Source: Rhodobacter sp.
GTDB lineage: Bacteria > Pseudomonadota > Alphaproteobacteria > Rhodobacterales > Rhodobacteraceae
Reading direction: 5' to 3'
Assembly: GCA_027489175.1 (NCBI GenBank)
Contig: JAIYAE010000031.1
Coordinates: forward strand, 1 to 64,000
DNA: 64,000 bases
The notes below the pieces were generated by a model, which worked only from the letters and a program-made list of their open reading frames with translations, searched no databases and was not told the origin of the DNA. A program made the position numbers and the translations under genes. Shown piece after piece: positions 42,179-51,421 of the stretch. How positions within the stretch are numbered: position 1 is the stretch's first letter; the number at the start of each line of letters is the position of its first letter.

Positions 42179-44368
42179 TCACAAAAAACTCTGCGGATCG
42201 ATATCCACCGCCAACCTTAAATCCCTCGGCAGCTTGAACTGCGCCAGCCACTCGGCAATCGCCGCCTGCAACGGCGCGCCTTTCTCGGCCTTGACCAGCA
42301 GCCGCACCCGGTGCCGTCCGCGCACCCTTGCAATCGGCGCGGGTGCTGGCCCCCAGACCTGCGCCCCGATCCGTTGCAGGGGGCCGTCCCGCCGCGCCAA
42401 CTCACCCCCGAAATCGAACACCGCAGCCACATCGGGCGAGGACAGGATGATCCCCGCCATCCGCCCATAGGGTGGCACGCCCGCCAGCCGCCGCTCCGCC
42501 GCTTCGGCGGCCCAGAACGCCTCTTCATCGCCGCCAAGGATCGCGCGGATGACCGGGTGGTCGGGCTGGTGGGTCTGCAGCCAGGCCTGGCCCTTCCGCT
42601 CTGCCGTCCGGCCTGCGCGCCCTGCCACCTGCCGCATCAGCTGAAACGTCCGCTCCGCTGCGCGCAGGTCTGACCCCTGCAGCCCAAGGTCGGCGTCGAT
42701 CACACCCACCAGCGTCAGCAGCGGAAAGTTGTGCCCCTTGGCCACGATCTGCGTGCCGATGATGATATCCGCGCCCCCTGCCGCGATTGTGCCAATCGCC
42801 TCTTTCAGCGCGCGGGCGCTGCCGAACAGGTCCGACGACAGCACCGACAGCCGCGCCTCGGGGAACCGCGCGGTCACCTCTTCGGCCAGACGCTCCACCC
42901 CCGGGCCGATGGCCGCCATCCGCCCTTCTACCCCGCAGGCCGGGCAGGCCACCGGCACGGGCTTTGTCGCCCCGCATTGGTGGCAGACGAGGCGTTTCTG
43001 GAACCGATGCTCCACCATCCGCGCGTCGCAATCATCGCAGCCCACCTGATGCCCGCAGGCCCGGCACAGCGTGACCGGCGCATAGCCGCGACGGTTCAGG
43101 AACAACAGCGCCTGCTCCCCCCGCCCGATCACCGTGCGCACCCCGGCGGCGAGGGTTTCCGAAATCCAGCGGTCGCCGGCCAGCCGTTCGGCCCGCATGT
43201 CGATGGCCCGCATGTCCGGCATGTCCGCCGCGCCAAAACGGCTGCCAAGGTCCAGGCGCTGGTACTTCCCCGCCTCGACATTGGCCCAGCTTTCCAGACT
43301 GGGGGTGGCCGACGCGAGGACCACCGCACAGCCCGCAATCGCCGCGCGCAACACCGCCATGTCGCGGGCGTGGTACAGAACCCCGTCTTCCTGCTTGTAG
43401 GAGGTGTCATGCTCCTCATCCACCACGATCAGGCCAAGGTCCTGAAACGGCAGAAAAAGCGCTGACCGCGCGCCCACGACCAACCCCGCATCGCCGGTGG
43501 AGACCATCCGCCACAGCCGCCGCCGTTCGGTCATCGTGACGCCGGAATGCCACTCCGCCGGCCTCGCCCCGAACCGCGCCTCGACCCGGGTCAGGAACTC
43601 CGACGTCAGCGCAATCTCCGGCAGCAGGACCAACGCCTGCCGCCCGGCGCGCAAACACTCCGCGACCGCCTCTAGGTAAACCTCGGTCTTGCCTGACCCC
43701 GTCACCCCCTTCAGCAGCGTCGCCGAATACCCCCCTAGCGCGACCGCAGCCACCAGCGCATCGCCCGCAGCCACCTGATCGCCCTCAAGGTGGAAGGCCC
43801 GCCCCGCCGTCAGACGCGGATAGGGCAGATCGCGCGGCGCCTCCTCCTCCGAGATCACGCCCAGCTTCACCAGCCCCTTCACCACCGACGCGCCACAGCC
43901 CGCCGCCTCGGCCAGTTCGGCCAGCGTCACGGGGGCGCTGCCAAACTCCCGCAGCGCCTCAACCACCCGGTGGCGCGCGTCGGTCAGGCTGTTCGGCACC
44001 GCGCCCGTCAGCCGGAACACCTTCCGCATCGACGGCGGGTCGCCCAGGCCCGGCGCCCGCGTCGCCAGCCGCAGCATGGCGGGAAGGGGCGTCAGCGTGT
44101 AATCCGCCGCCCGCATCAGGAAGCTGCGCAACTCCGCCCGCATCGGCCGCGCGTCCAGCACCCGGCCCACGGCGCGCACCTTCGCCGGGTCCCAGCCGCC
44201 AGCCCCCGGCCCCCAGACCACGCCCAGCACCTTCCGCGGCCCCAGCGGCACCTCGACGAAATCGCCGTCCCCGCACCCCCCCTCCGGCGCGCGATAGTCC
44301 AGCACCCGGCCCAGGGGCTCCGTCGTCAAGACCCCCACCAGATCGCCCGCCCGGTACACCCGCTCCAC
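42179..44368 (-). CDS. priA: Primosomal protein N' (replication restart helicase PriA)
   Basis: LLKGVTGSGKTEVYLEAVAECL; DEEHDTSYKQEDGVLYHARDMAVLRA; Cys-rich zinc site CRACGHQVGCDDCDARMVEHRFQKRLVCHQCG. GTG start chosen at 44368; the 45079 ORF start extends through the divergent tal gene. Confidence 0.96.
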   Translation of the reverse strand: MERVYRAGDLVGVLTTEPLGRVLDYRAPEGGCGDGDFVEVPLGPRKVLGVVWGPGAGGWDPAKVRAVGRVLDARPMRAELRSFLMRAADYTLTPLPAMLRLATRAPGLGDPPSMRKVFRLTGAVPNSLTDARHRVVEALREFGSAPVTLAELAEAAGCGASVVKGLVKLGVISEEEAPRDLPYPRLTAGRAFHLEGDQVAAGDALVAAVALGGYSATLLKGVTGSGKTEVYLEAVAECLRAGRQALVLLPEIALTSEFLTRVEARFGARPAEWHSGVTMTERRRLWRMVSTGDAGLVVGARSALFLPFQDLGLIVVDEEHDTSYKQEDGVLYHARDMAVLRAAIAGCAVVLASATPSLESWANVEAGKYQRLDLGSRFGAADMPDMRAIDMRAERLAGDRWISETLAAGVRTVIGRGEQALLFLNRRGYAPVTLCRACGHQVGCDDCDARMVEHRFQKRLVCHQCGATKPVPVACPACGVEGRMAAIGPGVERLAEEVTARFPEARLSVLSSDLFGSARALKEAIGTIAAGGADIIIGTQIVAKGHNFPLLTLVGVIDADLGLQGSDLRAAERTFQLMRQVAGRAGRTAERKGQAWLQTHQPDHPVIRAILGGDEEAFWAAEAAERRLAGVPPYGRMAGIILSSPDVAAVFDFGGELARRDGPLQRIGAQVWGPAPAPIARVRGRHRVRLLVKAEKGAPLQAAIAEWLAQFKLPRDLRLAVDIDPQSFL

Positions 44369-44467
44369 CGCTTCACCTTCCCCTGCCAGCCGCTTTGCGC
44401 TAAACCCCGGGCCGAGAGCATTCAACCCCCGCGTTGCAGCCCCCGCAACCGCTGAAGGAGTCCCCCC

Positions 44468-45121
44468 ATGAAATTCTTCATCGACACCGCCGACGTCGAC
44501 GCCATCCGCGAGCTGCACGACCTCGGCATGGTCGACGGCGTCACCACCAACCCGTCCCTCATCCTGAAATCCGGCCGCGACATCCTTGAGGTCACGAAAG
44601 AGATCTGCTCCTTCGTCACCGGCCCCGTTTCCGCCGAAGTCGTCGCCCTCACCGCACCCGAGATGATCGCCGAGGGCCGCAAGCTTGCCGCCATCGCCCC
44701 CAACATCGCCGTCAAAGTCCCGCTGACCTGGGACGGCCTGAAAACCTGCAAGACCCTCAGCGATGAGGGCTTCATGGTCAACGTCACCCTCTGCTTCTCC
44801 GCCAACCAGGCGCTTCTGGCCGCCAAGGCCGGGGCGACCTTCATCTCCCCCTTCATCGGGCGGCTCGACGACATCAACCTCGACGGGCTGGACCTGATCG
44901 GCGACATCCGCACGATCTATGACAACTACGACTTCAAGACCCAGATCCTTGCGGCCTCGATCCGCACCGCCAACCACGTCAAGGACTGCGCCCTGATCGG
45001 AGCCGACGTCGTCACCGCCCCCCCCGCCGTCATCAAGGCCCTGGCAAGCCACGTCCTGACCGACAAGGGGCTGGAGCAATTCATGAAGGACTGGGCGAAG
45101 ACCGGCCAGAAGATCCTGTAA
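44468..45121 (+). CDS. tal: Transaldolase (small TalB/FSA-like family)
   Basis: [55 protein letters not shown]. Confidence 0.95.
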   Translation: MKFFIDTADVDAIRELHDLGMVDGVTTNPSLILKSGRDILEVTKEICSFVTGPVSAEVVALTAPEMIAEGRKLAAIAPNIAVKVPLTWDGLKTCKTLSDEGFMVNVTLCFSANQALLAAKAGATFISPFIGRLDDINLDGLDLIGDIRTIYDNYDFKTQILAASIRTANHVKDCALIGADVVTAPPAVIKALASHVLTDKGLEQFMKDWAKTGQKIL

Positions 45122-45140
45122 TCACCAACCCCCACCTCGC

Positions 45141-45442
45141 GTAGGGTGGGGTTCCACCCCACCATGTAGGTCGGGGCGTGCCGCGACTCTTCCACCATCC
45201 GTAGGTCAGGGCGTCCCCGACTCATCCCCACCCCGTAGGTCGGGGTTCACCCCGACTCCCTACCCCGGTACCACACGAGGGCCGCACCCTCCCTCAGGCG
45301 GCCGCTCCACCGGTCGCCCGAGGCACCCAATCCCCCAACCCCTCCCCCCAAACTTCTGCCGACCAACGCCCCAAAGCACCCCGTAGGTCGGGGCGTGCCC
45401 CGACTCCATCCCGCCACTGTAGGTCGGGGTTCACCCCGACTC
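45141..45442. repeat. Array of six GTAG-headed REP-like palindromes
   Basis: GTAGGGTGGGGTTCCACCCCACC (45141), GTAGGTCGGGGCGTGCCGCGACTC (45166), GTAGGTCAGGGCGTCCCCGACTC (45201), GTAGGTCGGGGTTCACCCCGACTC (45235), GTAGGTCGGGGCGTGCCCCGACTC (45383), GTAGGTCGGGGTTCACCCCGACTC (45419). Confidence 0.85.
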
Positions 45443-45857
45443 CCCTACCCCCGAGCACAACAAAGGGCCGCGCCCTCCCTCGGGCGGGCGCTCCAACGGC
45501 CGATGTAGGCGCTTTATCCCTCAAACCCTCCCACCGAAGTTCGGGTGACCAACGCTGCAAAAGCGCCCTCCCGGGGGGAGGGAGGGCGCGGCCCGGCGGC
45601 GCTAAAGCGCCTTGATTCCGGGCCAAGGGACACTCACTAGGACATCCCAGCGCAACGCCAAACCATCGTAGTGTGCGCTACAGCGCAACTCCTGCTGAGG
45701 AAATAAATCAATCGACCGAATGCTTGTATCCGGTCTGTTCACTCATTAAGCTGCAATAAACTGCAGGACCTGCGCGACTGGAATAAAATGTCTTTGCGTT
45801 TCGCCGCAGCGATGCAGCCAAAGACGCTGATTTCGGACAATGTGGATGGGAGTTTGT

Positions 45858-46553
45858 ATGGCGCGAAAGCAAATTCTTGCTCGGATTGGTGCGGGCACTT
45901 CATCGATGGGCGCACTAGTTTGGGTGTTGTGGCCCGCAGAATGGTCAAGTGTACTTCAGCCAGAGCCACTTTTCGCATTTGTAGTCGCCACCGCCGTGTG
46001 GATTTCCACTGAAATCTTCAATGGCGAAAACTATTCGACTGCTGCACCGCTTGAGAGGGACAACGAACAAAAGCCCCCCTTAAGCGACAACGACATTAGA
46101 TGCTCTCAACAGCTATTGTCATATCACAGACATGCTATGCGGAATCTCCTGAAGCGACAGGACCTTGGCGCATACTTCGACTATCGTTATGTAAGAGAGC
46201 TTCACGCCTTCGTACATGCGAACGACGAAGATCATTTCGAATTTCTCGACAAAGAGCTCGGTGAAAAATGGCGGTCAGTTGCCAAGAAATATAAGGAGTT
46301 TGGACGGTTCATGTCCTCGAACTCAACACCAGATCTCAGCGGGCAACGTGAGATGGTTCGGCTAGATCATCACCGGATTGCATTAATGATTGAGGGCGCA
46401 GAAGACAAACCCGCGAAATCTGAAATCGGGAACGAGCTTGCAAGTGATGTGTGGGATGCGTTTGATAGATTTATAGTTTTTTTGAAGGAGAATTACCCCG
46501 AAACAACGAGTGAGCGTGAAGAAAAGATCTGGTTCTACACTAAGGGCGTATAG
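45858..46553 (+). CDS. Orphan hypothetical membrane protein in a low-GC patch
   Basis: SD-like GGGAG before ATG at 45858 (MARKQILARIG); two N-terminal TM helices, then a charged ~180-aa soluble domain; base composition visibly AT-richer than its surroundings. Confidence 0.7.
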   Translation: MARKQILARIGAGTSSMGALVWVLWPAEWSSVLQPEPLFAFVVATAVWISTEIFNGENYSTAAPLERDNEQKPPLSDNDIRCSQQLLSYHRHAMRNLLKRQDLGAYFDYRYVRELHAFVHANDEDHFEFLDKELGEKWRSVAKKYKEFGRFMSSNSTPDLSGQREMVRLDHHRIALMIEGAEDKPAKSEIGNELASDVWDAFDRFIVFLKENYPETTSEREEKIWFYTKGV

Positions 46554-46585
46554 CGGCCTTTGGATTTTTTCAACCTTCACCCCCC

Positions 46586-47098
46586 TCACCTCACCCAAGG
46601 CACCAGCCCCTCCCCCTCCGGCCCCCCACTCTCCCCATACTTCCGCTGCAACAGCTCCTGCATCTTCGCGCGGGACGCCTCCACCACTGGCGGCCCCTCG
46701 TCCTCCCACTCTGCCCCCATCTCCCGGTCAAAATCCCCGAAGGCGGGCTTTGGTGCGTCGTGCAACTCCTCCCGCCGGCGGAAGTGGGCCGTGGTCTCGG
46801 CCCCCCGGATCACCCCCGCCAGCCGCGCGTGCATGTAGCTGCGCAGGACGTCGTTGATCCGGGGGCCATACCCCTCGCCCATCGACTTGAAGAACTTCAC
46901 CACATCCGCCTCAAGCGACAGGTTCACCTTCACCCGCGCGCTGCGGGGGGTGGTTTGCGCGATTTCGTGCCAGGCCTCCGGGATGCGGCCCGTCAGTTCG
47001 ATGGTGTTGTGCAGGTCCCATTCCAGGCGGCGCATCACGTCCATCATGTAGGTCATGTTGGCGCGTTGTTTGGGGGTCTGTTTCTTCAGGTTGGGCAT
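46586..47098 (-). CDS. BrnA antitoxin-like (DUF4415) protein
   Basis: VKVNLSLEADVVKFFKSMGEGYGPRINDVLRSYMHARL matches the DUF4415 pattern (LD.DV..WF...G.GYQ.RIN..LR.Y). Confidence 0.7.
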   Translation of the reverse strand: MPNLKKQTPKQRANMTYMMDVMRRLEWDLHNTIELTGRIPEAWHEIAQTTPRSARVKVNLSLEADVVKFFKSMGEGYGPRINDVLRSYMHARLAGVIRGAETTAHFRRREELHDAPKPAFGDFDREMGAEWEDEGPPVVEASRAKMQELLQRKYGESGGPEGEGLVPWVR

Positions 47099-47361
47099 GG
47101 GCTGCATCCTTTGCGGCCCCCACTTTCCCGCCGATTCGTTAAAGCCGCCCAACCGTGGCGCGCGTAGAGACGGAAGGAAGATCACAGGAAGACGGAAAGA
47201 AGACGCCCGATTCCAACGGGTTAACCGCTTGGCCGCGGCCGTTGCGGCCCCCTGTGGCAATGATCGCACAGGCGGTTTGGGGCAGGGTCAGAAAACCGTC
47301 GCCAAATGGATGAGCTTCGGCCTATAGTCCCCCGGAACTTCTGACAAAATCGGCAAGACAG

Positions 47362-48060
47362 ATGATCGAACCTGACCTTCGGAACAAGATCCTCGCCCAG
47401 CCTGACCGGGTGCTGGCAGACCGCGACGTGATGAACGCCCTCGTCTCCGCCAATGAGCGTGCGATGGGGTCAAACATCGTTGACCTTCGCGGTCTGGCCA
47501 TGCAACGCCTTGAAAACAAACTGGATCGTCTGGAAGACACGCACCGATCCGTCATCGCCGCGGCCTATGAGAATCTGGCCGGGACCAACCAGGTGCACCG
47601 CGCGATCCTGCAACTCCTTGATCCGGCGACGTTCGAAGGCTTCATGCAGGCGCTGTCCACACAGGTGTCACAGACCTTGCGGGTCGACGTTGTTCGTCTT
47701 GTGCTTGAAACAGTTCAAGAAGACGGCCTAACCGACCCCGCCCTCCGCCGTTTGGGCGAGGTGTTGCACGTGTCCCCCCGTGGCTTTGTCACCGACTACC
47801 TGACCAACGGCCGCAACGGCCCGGTCCGCCCGGTCGTCCTGCGCGCCACGACCGCGCTTTCGGCCACGGTCTACGGCCCGCAAGCCGGTGATATCCGGTC
47901 AGAAGCGCTGATGAAGCTTGATTTCGGCGATGGCCGCCTACCGGCCATGCTCGTCTTCGGCGCAGAGGATCCGCACCAGTTCAAGCCCGTGCATGGCACT
48001 GATCTCCTTGCCTTTTTCGCCGGTGTCTTTGAACGCATGATGCGCCAATGGCTTAAATGA
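47362..48060 (+). CDS. DUF484 family protein
   Basis: IEPDLRNKILAQPDRVLADRDVMNALVSANERAMGSNIVDLRGLAMQRLENKL; directly upstream of xerC, overlapping by 4 nt. Confidence 0.9.
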   Translation: MIEPDLRNKILAQPDRVLADRDVMNALVSANERAMGSNIVDLRGLAMQRLENKLDRLEDTHRSVIAAAYENLAGTNQVHRAILQLLDPATFEGFMQALSTQVSQTLRVDVVRLVLETVQEDGLTDPALRRLGEVLHVSPRGFVTDYLTNGRNGPVRPVVLRATTALSATVYGPQAGDIRSEALMKLDFGDGRLPAMLVFGAEDPHQFKPVHGTDLLAFFAGVFERMMRQWLK

Positions 48061-48995
48061 CCGGGGCCGGGCAAGCCGCCTTTCTTGCCCAGGCGCTGCA
48101 GTCCGGGCTCGCCGACTGGCTGACCCATCTGCGCGCGCTGAACGGGGCGGCACCGGCTACCCTGAACGCCTACAGCCGCGATGTGGCGCGGTACCTGCAG
48201 TTCCTGACCGAACATCGGGGCGGGGCCGAGGGCCTCGCCAGCATCGCCACCACCACCCAATCCGACCTGCGCGCCTGGATGGCCGAGGAGCGGGGGCGGG
48301 GCCTGTCCCCGCGCTCACTCGCCCGGGCGCTCTCGGCGGTGAAGGGTTTCACCTCATGGGCGGCGGACCGAACCGGGGCGGATGCCACGACCGTCCTCTC
48401 CGCCCGGGGTCCGAAATTCCGCCACAAGCTGCCAAGGCCCCTGTCTGAGGCCGGCGCGGCTGATCTTCTCGCCTCGATCGGCGATGACGCCCGCGAAGAC
48501 TGGATCGCCGCCCGCGACACCGCCATCGTGACCCTCCTTTACGGCCTTGGCCTGCGGATATCTGAAGCACTTGGCCTGAAAGCCGACAGCCACCCCCTGC
48601 CCCAGACCCTGCGCATCACCGGCAAGGGCGGCAAGACCCGTATCGTGCCCGTATTGCCCGCCGCCGCCCAGGCCGTCACAGCTTATGTCGCGCTTTGCCC
48701 CTTTGACCTTGCGCCCGATACCTCCCTCTTTCGCGGCGCGCGCGGTGGCCCGGTCAACCCGCGCCTGATCCAGGCGGCGGTGGAGCGTGCCCGTTTGCGC
48801 CTTGGCCTGCCCGCCACGGCCACTCCGCACGCTCTGCGCCACAGCTTTGCCACGCATCTGTTGTCTGCTGGCGGTGACCTGCGCGCCATACAGGAGCTTC
48901 TTGGCCATGCCTCCCTTTCGACCACCCAAGGCTATACCGCCGTTGATGCGGCCCGCCTGATGGACGTCTACGAAAAAGCCCACCCGCGCGCCTGA
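48057..48995 (+). CDS. xerC: Tyrosine recombinase XerC
   Basis: TPHALRHSFATHLLSAGGDLRAIQELLGHASLSTTQGYTAVDAARLMDVYEKAHPRA (R..H..R..H/Y catalytic layout). Confidence 0.96.
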   Translation: MTGAGQAAFLAQALQSGLADWLTHLRALNGAAPATLNAYSRDVARYLQFLTEHRGGAEGLASIATTTQSDLRAWMAEERGRGLSPRSLARALSAVKGFTSWAADRTGADATTVLSARGPKFRHKLPRPLSEAGAADLLASIGDDAREDWIAARDTAIVTLLYGLGLRISEALGLKADSHPLPQTLRITGKGGKTRIVPVLPAAAQAVTAYVALCPFDLAPDTSLFRGARGGPVNPRLIQAAVERARLRLGLPATATPHALRHSFATHLLSAGGDLRAIQELLGHASLSTTQGYTAVDAARLMDVYEKAHPRA

Positions 48996-49045
48996 CCCGG
49001 GCCCGCCCTGTTGCACCCCGCCCCCAAATCCGCCATCAAGATCAC

Positions 49046-49750
49046 ATGACCCCGCGATTGAAAGCCCTTGGCGTCCACCTTCTCACTGCCTCGGGCGCGG
49101 TGCTGGCGATGTTCGCCATGCTGGCTGCGGTCAAGGGTGAGTGGAGCCTGATGTTCCTCTGGCTGGTCGTGGCGCTGATCGTCGATGGGGTCGATGGCCC
49201 GCTGGCCCGCAAATACGACACCCAGAAGAACTGGCCAACCTATGACGGCGTCCTGATGGACCTGATCGTCGACTATCTGACCTATGTCTTCATCCCGGCC
49301 TTTGCGCTCTTCCAGTCCGGCCTTCTGCCCGGCTGGACCGGGTGGCTTGCGATCATCGTGATCTGCTATGGCTCGGTCGTCTATTTCGCGGACACGCGGA
49401 TGAAGACCAAGGACAAAAGCTTTGCCGGCTTTCCGGCCTGCTGGAACATGGTGGTGCTGGTTCTCTTCGCCACGAAACCGGGAGAGATGGTGATCCTTCT
49501 GGTGGTGATCCTGCTGACGGTGACGATGTTCACCAACCTGAAATTCGTACACCCGACGCGCACCCAGCGCTGGAACCGCGTGTCACTGGCGGTGACCGTC
49601 GCCTGGATCGCACTGGCAGGCTGGGCCGCATGGTGGGATTTCCAGGAAGGGCCGGTGGCGAAATGGCTGTTGGTGCTGACCTCGCTGTACCTTGTCCTGG
49701 CGGGGATCGTGCAGCAGGTGGTGCCGGAAGGGATCCGCCGGGTCCGCTAG
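49046..49750 (+). CDS. pcs: Phosphatidylcholine synthase (CDP-alcohol phosphatidyltransferase family)
   Basis: VALIVDGVDGPLARKYDTQKNWPTYDGVLMDLIVDYLTYVFIPAFAL (DG..AR...D...D motif), 8 TM. Confidence 0.93.
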   Translation: MTPRLKALGVHLLTASGAVLAMFAMLAAVKGEWSLMFLWLVVALIVDGVDGPLARKYDTQKNWPTYDGVLMDLIVDYLTYVFIPAFALFQSGLLPGWTGWLAIIVICYGSVVYFADTRMKTKDKSFAGFPACWNMVVLVLFATKPGEMVILLVVILLTVTMFTNLKFVHPTRTQRWNRVSLAVTVAWIALAGWAAWWDFQEGPVAKWLLVLTSLYLVLAGIVQQVVPEGIRRVR

Positions 49751-49753
49751 GCC

Positions 49754-49802
49754 CAAAATCCTTAAGTAAGGATTTTGACAAATTTCTTACTCAAGAAATT
49801 TG
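49754..49802. terminator. Tandem AT-rich hairpins between convergent pcs and an EamA gene
   Basis: CAAAATCCTTA-ag-TAAGGATTTTG then CAAATTTCTT-actc-AAGAAATTTG. Confidence 0.7.
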
Positions 49803-49809
49803 CGCGCCC

Positions 49810-50646
49810 TCACAATCGGGTCAGCATCACGCCTGCCACGATCACGACCGAGGCCAGCGCCTTTTCCCCCGTCATCTTCTCGCCAAAGGCTAGCCAGCCG
49901 ATCAACACCGCAAACAGGATCGACGTCTCGCGTAGTGCCGCCACCACTGCAATCGGGGCCAGGGTCATGGCCCAGATCGACACGGCATAGGCCCCGTAGC
50001 TTGCGGTTGACGCGCAGGCCCCCATCGCCCAGGCGCGTCGGTCGCGGGGGATGACCCCGCAGCCCCGCAGGGCCAGCATGCCCAGCGTGAAGAAGGTTCC
50101 GTCTGCCACGAAGACCCAGGCCACGTAGGCCGCCGGCGCCCCGGAGACCCGCGCACCCATCCCGTCGATCAGCGTATAGGTCGCCGTCGCCAGTGCCGAG
50201 CCAAGGGCAAAGGGCAAAAGCTTGCGATCTTCGCCGCTGGTGAAGACCCCCCGCGCCATCAGCAGGATGCCCGCCGCCAGCACCGCAATCGCCGCATACT
50301 CCTGCCCGCTGACTGCATCGGCCAGGAACACCGCCCCCACCAGTGCCACCACCATCGGGGCTGCCCCCCGGGCAATGGGATAGACGCGGCTCAAGTCGCC
50401 CCGGTCATAGGCATAGGTCAGGAAGAACTTGTAGGCAAAATGCGTGCAGCCCGCCGCGATAACCCAAGGGATCGCCGCCGGGTCGATCGGGGCCGCCACG
50501 CTGATGACCGCCAGCCCGATGGGCACTTCGACAATCGACAGGATCACCATCCCGCCGACCTTTGAGGTGCCAAGCTTGATCAGCGCATTCCACAAGGCAT
50601 GCAGGAACGCCGCACCTAGGACCGCCAGAAAGACACCAAGCGTCAA
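49810..50646 (-). CDS. EamA/DMT-family transporter
   Basis: 278-aa multi-TM with EamA repeats. Confidence 0.86.
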   Translation of the reverse strand: MTLGVFLAVLGAAFLHALWNALIKLGTSKVGGMVILSIVEVPIGLAVISVAAPIDPAAIPWVIAAGCTHFAYKFFLTYAYDRGDLSRVYPIARGAAPMVVALVGAVFLADAVSGQEYAAIAVLAAGILLMARGVFTSGEDRKLLPFALGSALATATYTLIDGMGARVSGAPAAYVAWVFVADGTFFTLGMLALRGCGVIPRDRRAWAMGACASTASYGAYAVSIWAMTLAPIAVVAALRETSILFAVLIGWLAFGEKMTGEKALASVVIVAGVMLTRL

Positions 50647-50741
50647 AGCGCACCTGTCATGAAACCGTTACACTCTGGCTAAGCCCCTGTCCCTGCGCGC
50701 GCAAGCCCGTGGGTAAGTCCAGTGCCCCGGTTTCGGTAAGC

Positions 50742-50969
50742 TCAGCGCAAGCGCAGCCGGATCGGGCCTTTCGCGGTCAGCGGGTCCACCGGCAGGCCGC
50801 GTTGCGTGGCCTCGATCTCGGGCATCTCGGCTGCCATGGCGCGCACGAGTGGCATCAGGGGCCGCCAGTCGGCGGCCAGGGCCTTGGCCACCTCAGACGG
50901 ACAAAGCGACCGTCCCCGCCCCCGTTCCAGCGCCAGATCGAGGATCGCCGCGCGCACGTCCTCGGTCAC
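50742..50969 (-). CDS. DUF3253 domain-containing protein
   Basis: RAAILDLALERGRGRSLCPSEVAKALAADWRPLMPLVRAMAAEM...GPIRLRLR. Confidence 0.85.
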   Translation of the reverse strand: MTEDVRAAILDLALERGRGRSLCPSEVAKALAADWRPLMPLVRAMAAEMPEIEATQRGLPVDPLTAKGPIRLRLR

Positions 50970-51421
50970 AGCAAGAGCGCCCCTTCGTGGCGTAGCAGGG
51001 CCGCCTTCGTCTCAACGCCCCCCGGCGCGGAAAAGCCACCGAACCAGTCGGTCCCGGTGACGCGGTGGCAGGGGATGAGTATCGGCAGTGGGTTCGCGCC
51101 GCAGGCCTGACCGACCGCCTGCGCAGGGGCGCCGACCAGCTTTGCCAGTTGTCCATAGGTGCGCGTCTCACCCATGGGAATGTCCGCCATGGCGTGGCGC
51201 ACCGCGGCATTCAGACCGGTGCCCCAGTCGAGCGGCAGGTCGAACCGCGCCAGCCGCCGGTCGAAGTAGGCCTGCATCTGGCGCAACGCCTCGGCCAGCA
51301 GCGGGGTCGGACTGCCGTCCGTCAACCGCCATTCCAGCGCCACCAGACGCCCGTCCCGCTCTACCAGCGTCATCGGCCCGAAGGGGCCGGTGATCGCCGC
51401 ACGGGCCTCAGCCCCCGTCAC
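50966..51421 (-). CDS. ogt: Methylated-DNA--protein-cysteine S-methyltransferase
   Basis: CGANPLPILIPCHRVTGTDWFGGFSAPGGVETKAALLRHEG (PCHR active site). Start GTG at 51421 overlaps the ileS stop as GTGA. Confidence 0.93.
   Translation of the reverse strand: MTGAEARAAITGPFGPMTLVERDGRLVALEWRLTDGSPTPLLAEALRQMQAYFDRRLARFDLPLDWGTGLNAAVRHAMADIPMGETRTYGQLAKLVGAPAQAVGQACGANPLPILIPCHRVTGTDWFGGFSAPGGVETKAALLRHEGALLL

Noticed and set aside
44369-45079. N-terminal 237 aa of the 966-aa priA ORF
   Set aside because: Extension runs through the divergent tal gene. PriA homology begins at VERVYRAGDLVGVLTTEPLGRVLDY, so a GTG start at 44368 was used.
45141-45442. CRISPR array
   Set aside because: Units are ~24-nt hairpins at irregular spacing (25, 35, 34, 148, 36 nt) with no uniform spacers and no cas genes; REP-like fits better.
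48057-48995. Integrase of a mobile element
   Set aside because: Sequence and context (after DUF484) fit the housekeeping dif recombinase XerC; no att sites or cargo seen.
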